Below the pieces are notes generated by a model. The model was not told where the DNA came from, ran no database searches, and was given only the letters and a program-made list of their open reading frames with translations. A stretch of DNA of 64,000 nucleotides. Origin: DASVBE01 sp963770375 (GTDB lineage Bacteria > Actinomycetota > Actinomycetes > Streptosporangiales > Streptosporangiaceae). The translations under genes and the position numbers were made by a program. The stretch is from contig CAVYPM010000028.1 of NCBI GenBank assembly GCA_963770375.1, positions 587,183 through 651,182 of the forward strand. Reading direction: 5' to 3'. This document shows, in pieces, positions 62,890 through 64,000 of the stretch; position 1 is the stretch's first letter; each line of letters opens with the position of its first letter.

Positions 62890-63890
62890 ATGACCACCCG
62901 GGTAGGCATCAACGGCTTCGGCCGGGTCGGCCGCGCGTTCGCCCGGCTCGCCCTGGACCGGGACGACCTGGAGATCGCCGCGATCAACGACGTGACCGAC
63001 GCGCGCACCCTGGCCCACCTGCTGGAGTTCGACTCCACCTACGGCCGCCTCGGCGAGCCGGTAGCGCACGGCCCCGGCTCGCTGACCGTGGCCGGCCACC
63101 AGATCCCGGTGCTGTCCGAGCGCGACCCGGCCGCCATCGACTGGGCCGGGCTCGGGGTCAGCCTGGTGATCGAGTCCACCGGCAAGTTCCGGGCCCGCGA
63201 CGACGCCGCCCGGCACCTGAAGGCCGGCGCGCGCAAGGTGCTGATCTCCGCGCCGGGCAAGGGCGCGGACCTGACCGTGGTCGTCGGCGTCAACGACGCC
63301 GCGTACGACCCGCAGCGGCACGACATCGTCTCGGCCGCGTCCTGCACCACGAACTGCGTGGTGCCCATGGCCAAGGTGCTGAATGACTCGTTCGGCCTGG
63401 TCCGCGGGTTCATGACCACCATCCACGCCTACACCGGCGACCAGATGCTGCTCGACGGCCCGCACAAGGACCTGCGCCGGGCGCGCAGCGCCGCCATCAG
63501 CATCGTGCCCACCAGCACCGGGGCCGCGCGCACCGCCGGGACCGTGCTGCCCGAACTGGCCGGGAAGCTGGACGGCATTTCCGTCCGGGTGCCGGTCGAG
63601 GACGGCTCGCTGACCGACCTGGCCGCCGTGCTCAGCCGCGAGGTCACCGCCGAGGAGGTCAACGCGCGTTCGCGGCCGCGGCCGCGGGCAGCCTGGCCGG
63701 GGTCCTGCGGTACAGCACGGACCCGCTCGTGTCCAGGGACATCATCGGCGACCGGGCCTCGTGCGTGTTCGACTCCCCCCTCACCCAGGCCTCCGGCGAC
63801 CTGGTCAAGGTCTTCGGCTGGTACGACAACGAGCTCGGCTACACCAGCAGGCTCGTCGACCTGGCCGCGATCATCGCGGCCCGGCTGTAA
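62890..63890 (+). pseudogene. gap: Type I glyceraldehyde-3-phosphate dehydrogenase, frameshifted once
   Basis: AAGGAGG precedes ATG 62890. The NAD-binding domain begins TRVGINGFGRVGRAFARLAL, and the catalytic Cys is in SAASCTTNCVVPMAKVL, with HAYTGDQ, SIVPTSTGAA and RVPVEDGSLTDL following. Near 63667 one base seems missing; the next frame completes it (AGVLRYSTDPLVSRDIIGDRAS, VKVFGWYDNELGYTSRLVDL) to the TAA at 63888. Reconstructed length is about 334 residues, the normal size. Its place behind a dormancy-type PNPOx gene suggests hypoxia-linked control, possibly as a second GAPDH. Confidence 0.9.
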
Positions 63891-63906
63891 CGGCCGGGGC
63901 ACCGCG

Positions 63907-64000
63907 GTGACCGGACCCGGGCCCGCCGTCCTGTCCAGGGCAGGCCTGGACGAGCTCATCGCCGCGCTGATCGCCGACGGCTACCGGGTGATCGGCCCGG
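63907..64000 (+). CDS. Start of a probable 4Fe-4S dicluster protein, partial
   Basis: From GTG 63907 the 31 visible residues (LSRAGLDELIAALIADGYRVIGP) resemble the N-terminus of large 4Fe-4S dicluster subunits associated with sulfhydrogenase or sulfite-reductase-like complexes. The gene runs off the window, so no cluster motif can be seen and the call is tentative. Confidence 0.45.
   Translation, partial: MTGPGPAVLSRAGLDELIAALIADGYRVIGP

Noticed and set aside
1..64000. tRNA or rRNA genes.
   Set aside because: No T-arm plus acceptor-stem combination or rRNA-like stretch was recognised by reading; a dedicated search was not possible.

Overview
The window is very GC-rich, has strong G/C third-position bias and frequent GTG/TTG starts, and carries gene families typical of Actinomycetota: glnE, a GlnA2-type glutamine synthetase, glutamine-dependent nadE, DevR/DevS, an Acg-type nitroreductase, a Ddn-like F420 enzyme and a DPPR-synthase-like UbiA protein. 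The glnE, glnA2 and nadE neighbourhood resembles Streptomyces. A filamentous or soil actinobacterium is the best guess; the order cannot be fixed from this window.

Layout. 0-13.5 kb: mixed accessory and housekeeping genes, namely an EEP-family fragment, a DUF1905 protein, an AlkD-like repair protein, a frameshifted secreted S53 protease, an MFS exporter, a truncated integrase, a large secreted repeat (propeller-like) protein, an ArsR/SRPBCC pair with a clear operator, a LysR unit, and a secreted GH18 protein. 13.7-20.7 kb: a large Cys-rich-tailed protein with less extreme base composition, a hydrolase-LuxR fusion and a GMC oxidoreductase. 20.7-24 kb: PAP2 phosphatase, SDR and a second secreted repeat protein ending in PASTA domains. 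24.2-30.6 kb: nitrogen/NAD core (glnE, glnA2, nadE). 31-34.5 kb: an HTH/Clp_N pair behind twin palindromes, then a BlaI/M56-peptidase pair and a membrane protein. 34.6-38 kb: sigma factor, anti-sigma factor and ABC exporter operon.

38-64 kb is the most interesting part. It holds two related loci (about 38.1-45.9 kb and 54.7-61 kb), each pairing an OmpR-family two-component system with a membrane electron-transfer operon. Each operon has a small single-TM protein, then a protein joining a ferric-reductase-like haem-b membrane domain to a NuoF-like FMN/Fe-S domain, then a 3Fe-4S-type ferredoxin (fused in the first copy, separate in the second). The second locus also has an ApbE flavin transferase. 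Between and after them lies a dormancy-type (DevR/DosR) island: devS, devR, Acg and Ddn nitroreductases, DUF1918, a flavodoxin-like protein, USP, two pyridoxamine-oxidase-fold proteins, GAPDH, and the start of a 4Fe-4S protein. I read eight DosR-like 14-bp boxes in its intergenic or promoter regions.

Three operators of one form, TACTA-N9-TAGTA (one with a single mismatch), precede blaI, the COG4705-like membrane gene and the first two-component system, suggesting one BlaI regulon that feeds into the first electron-transfer locus. Tandem 11-bp direct repeats, as OmpR-type regulators use, precede both electron-transfer operons.

About twenty single-base frame breaks affect otherwise well-preserved genes (S53 protease, Cys-rich protein, anti-sigma, UbiA, NAGPA-like, response regulator, devS, histidine kinase, NuoF-like, both PNPOx proteins, GAPDH). 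Uncorrected indels in the assembly explain this better than mass gene death, but the sequence alone cannot decide. Those genes are listed as pseudogenes, spanning the full reconstructed gene.
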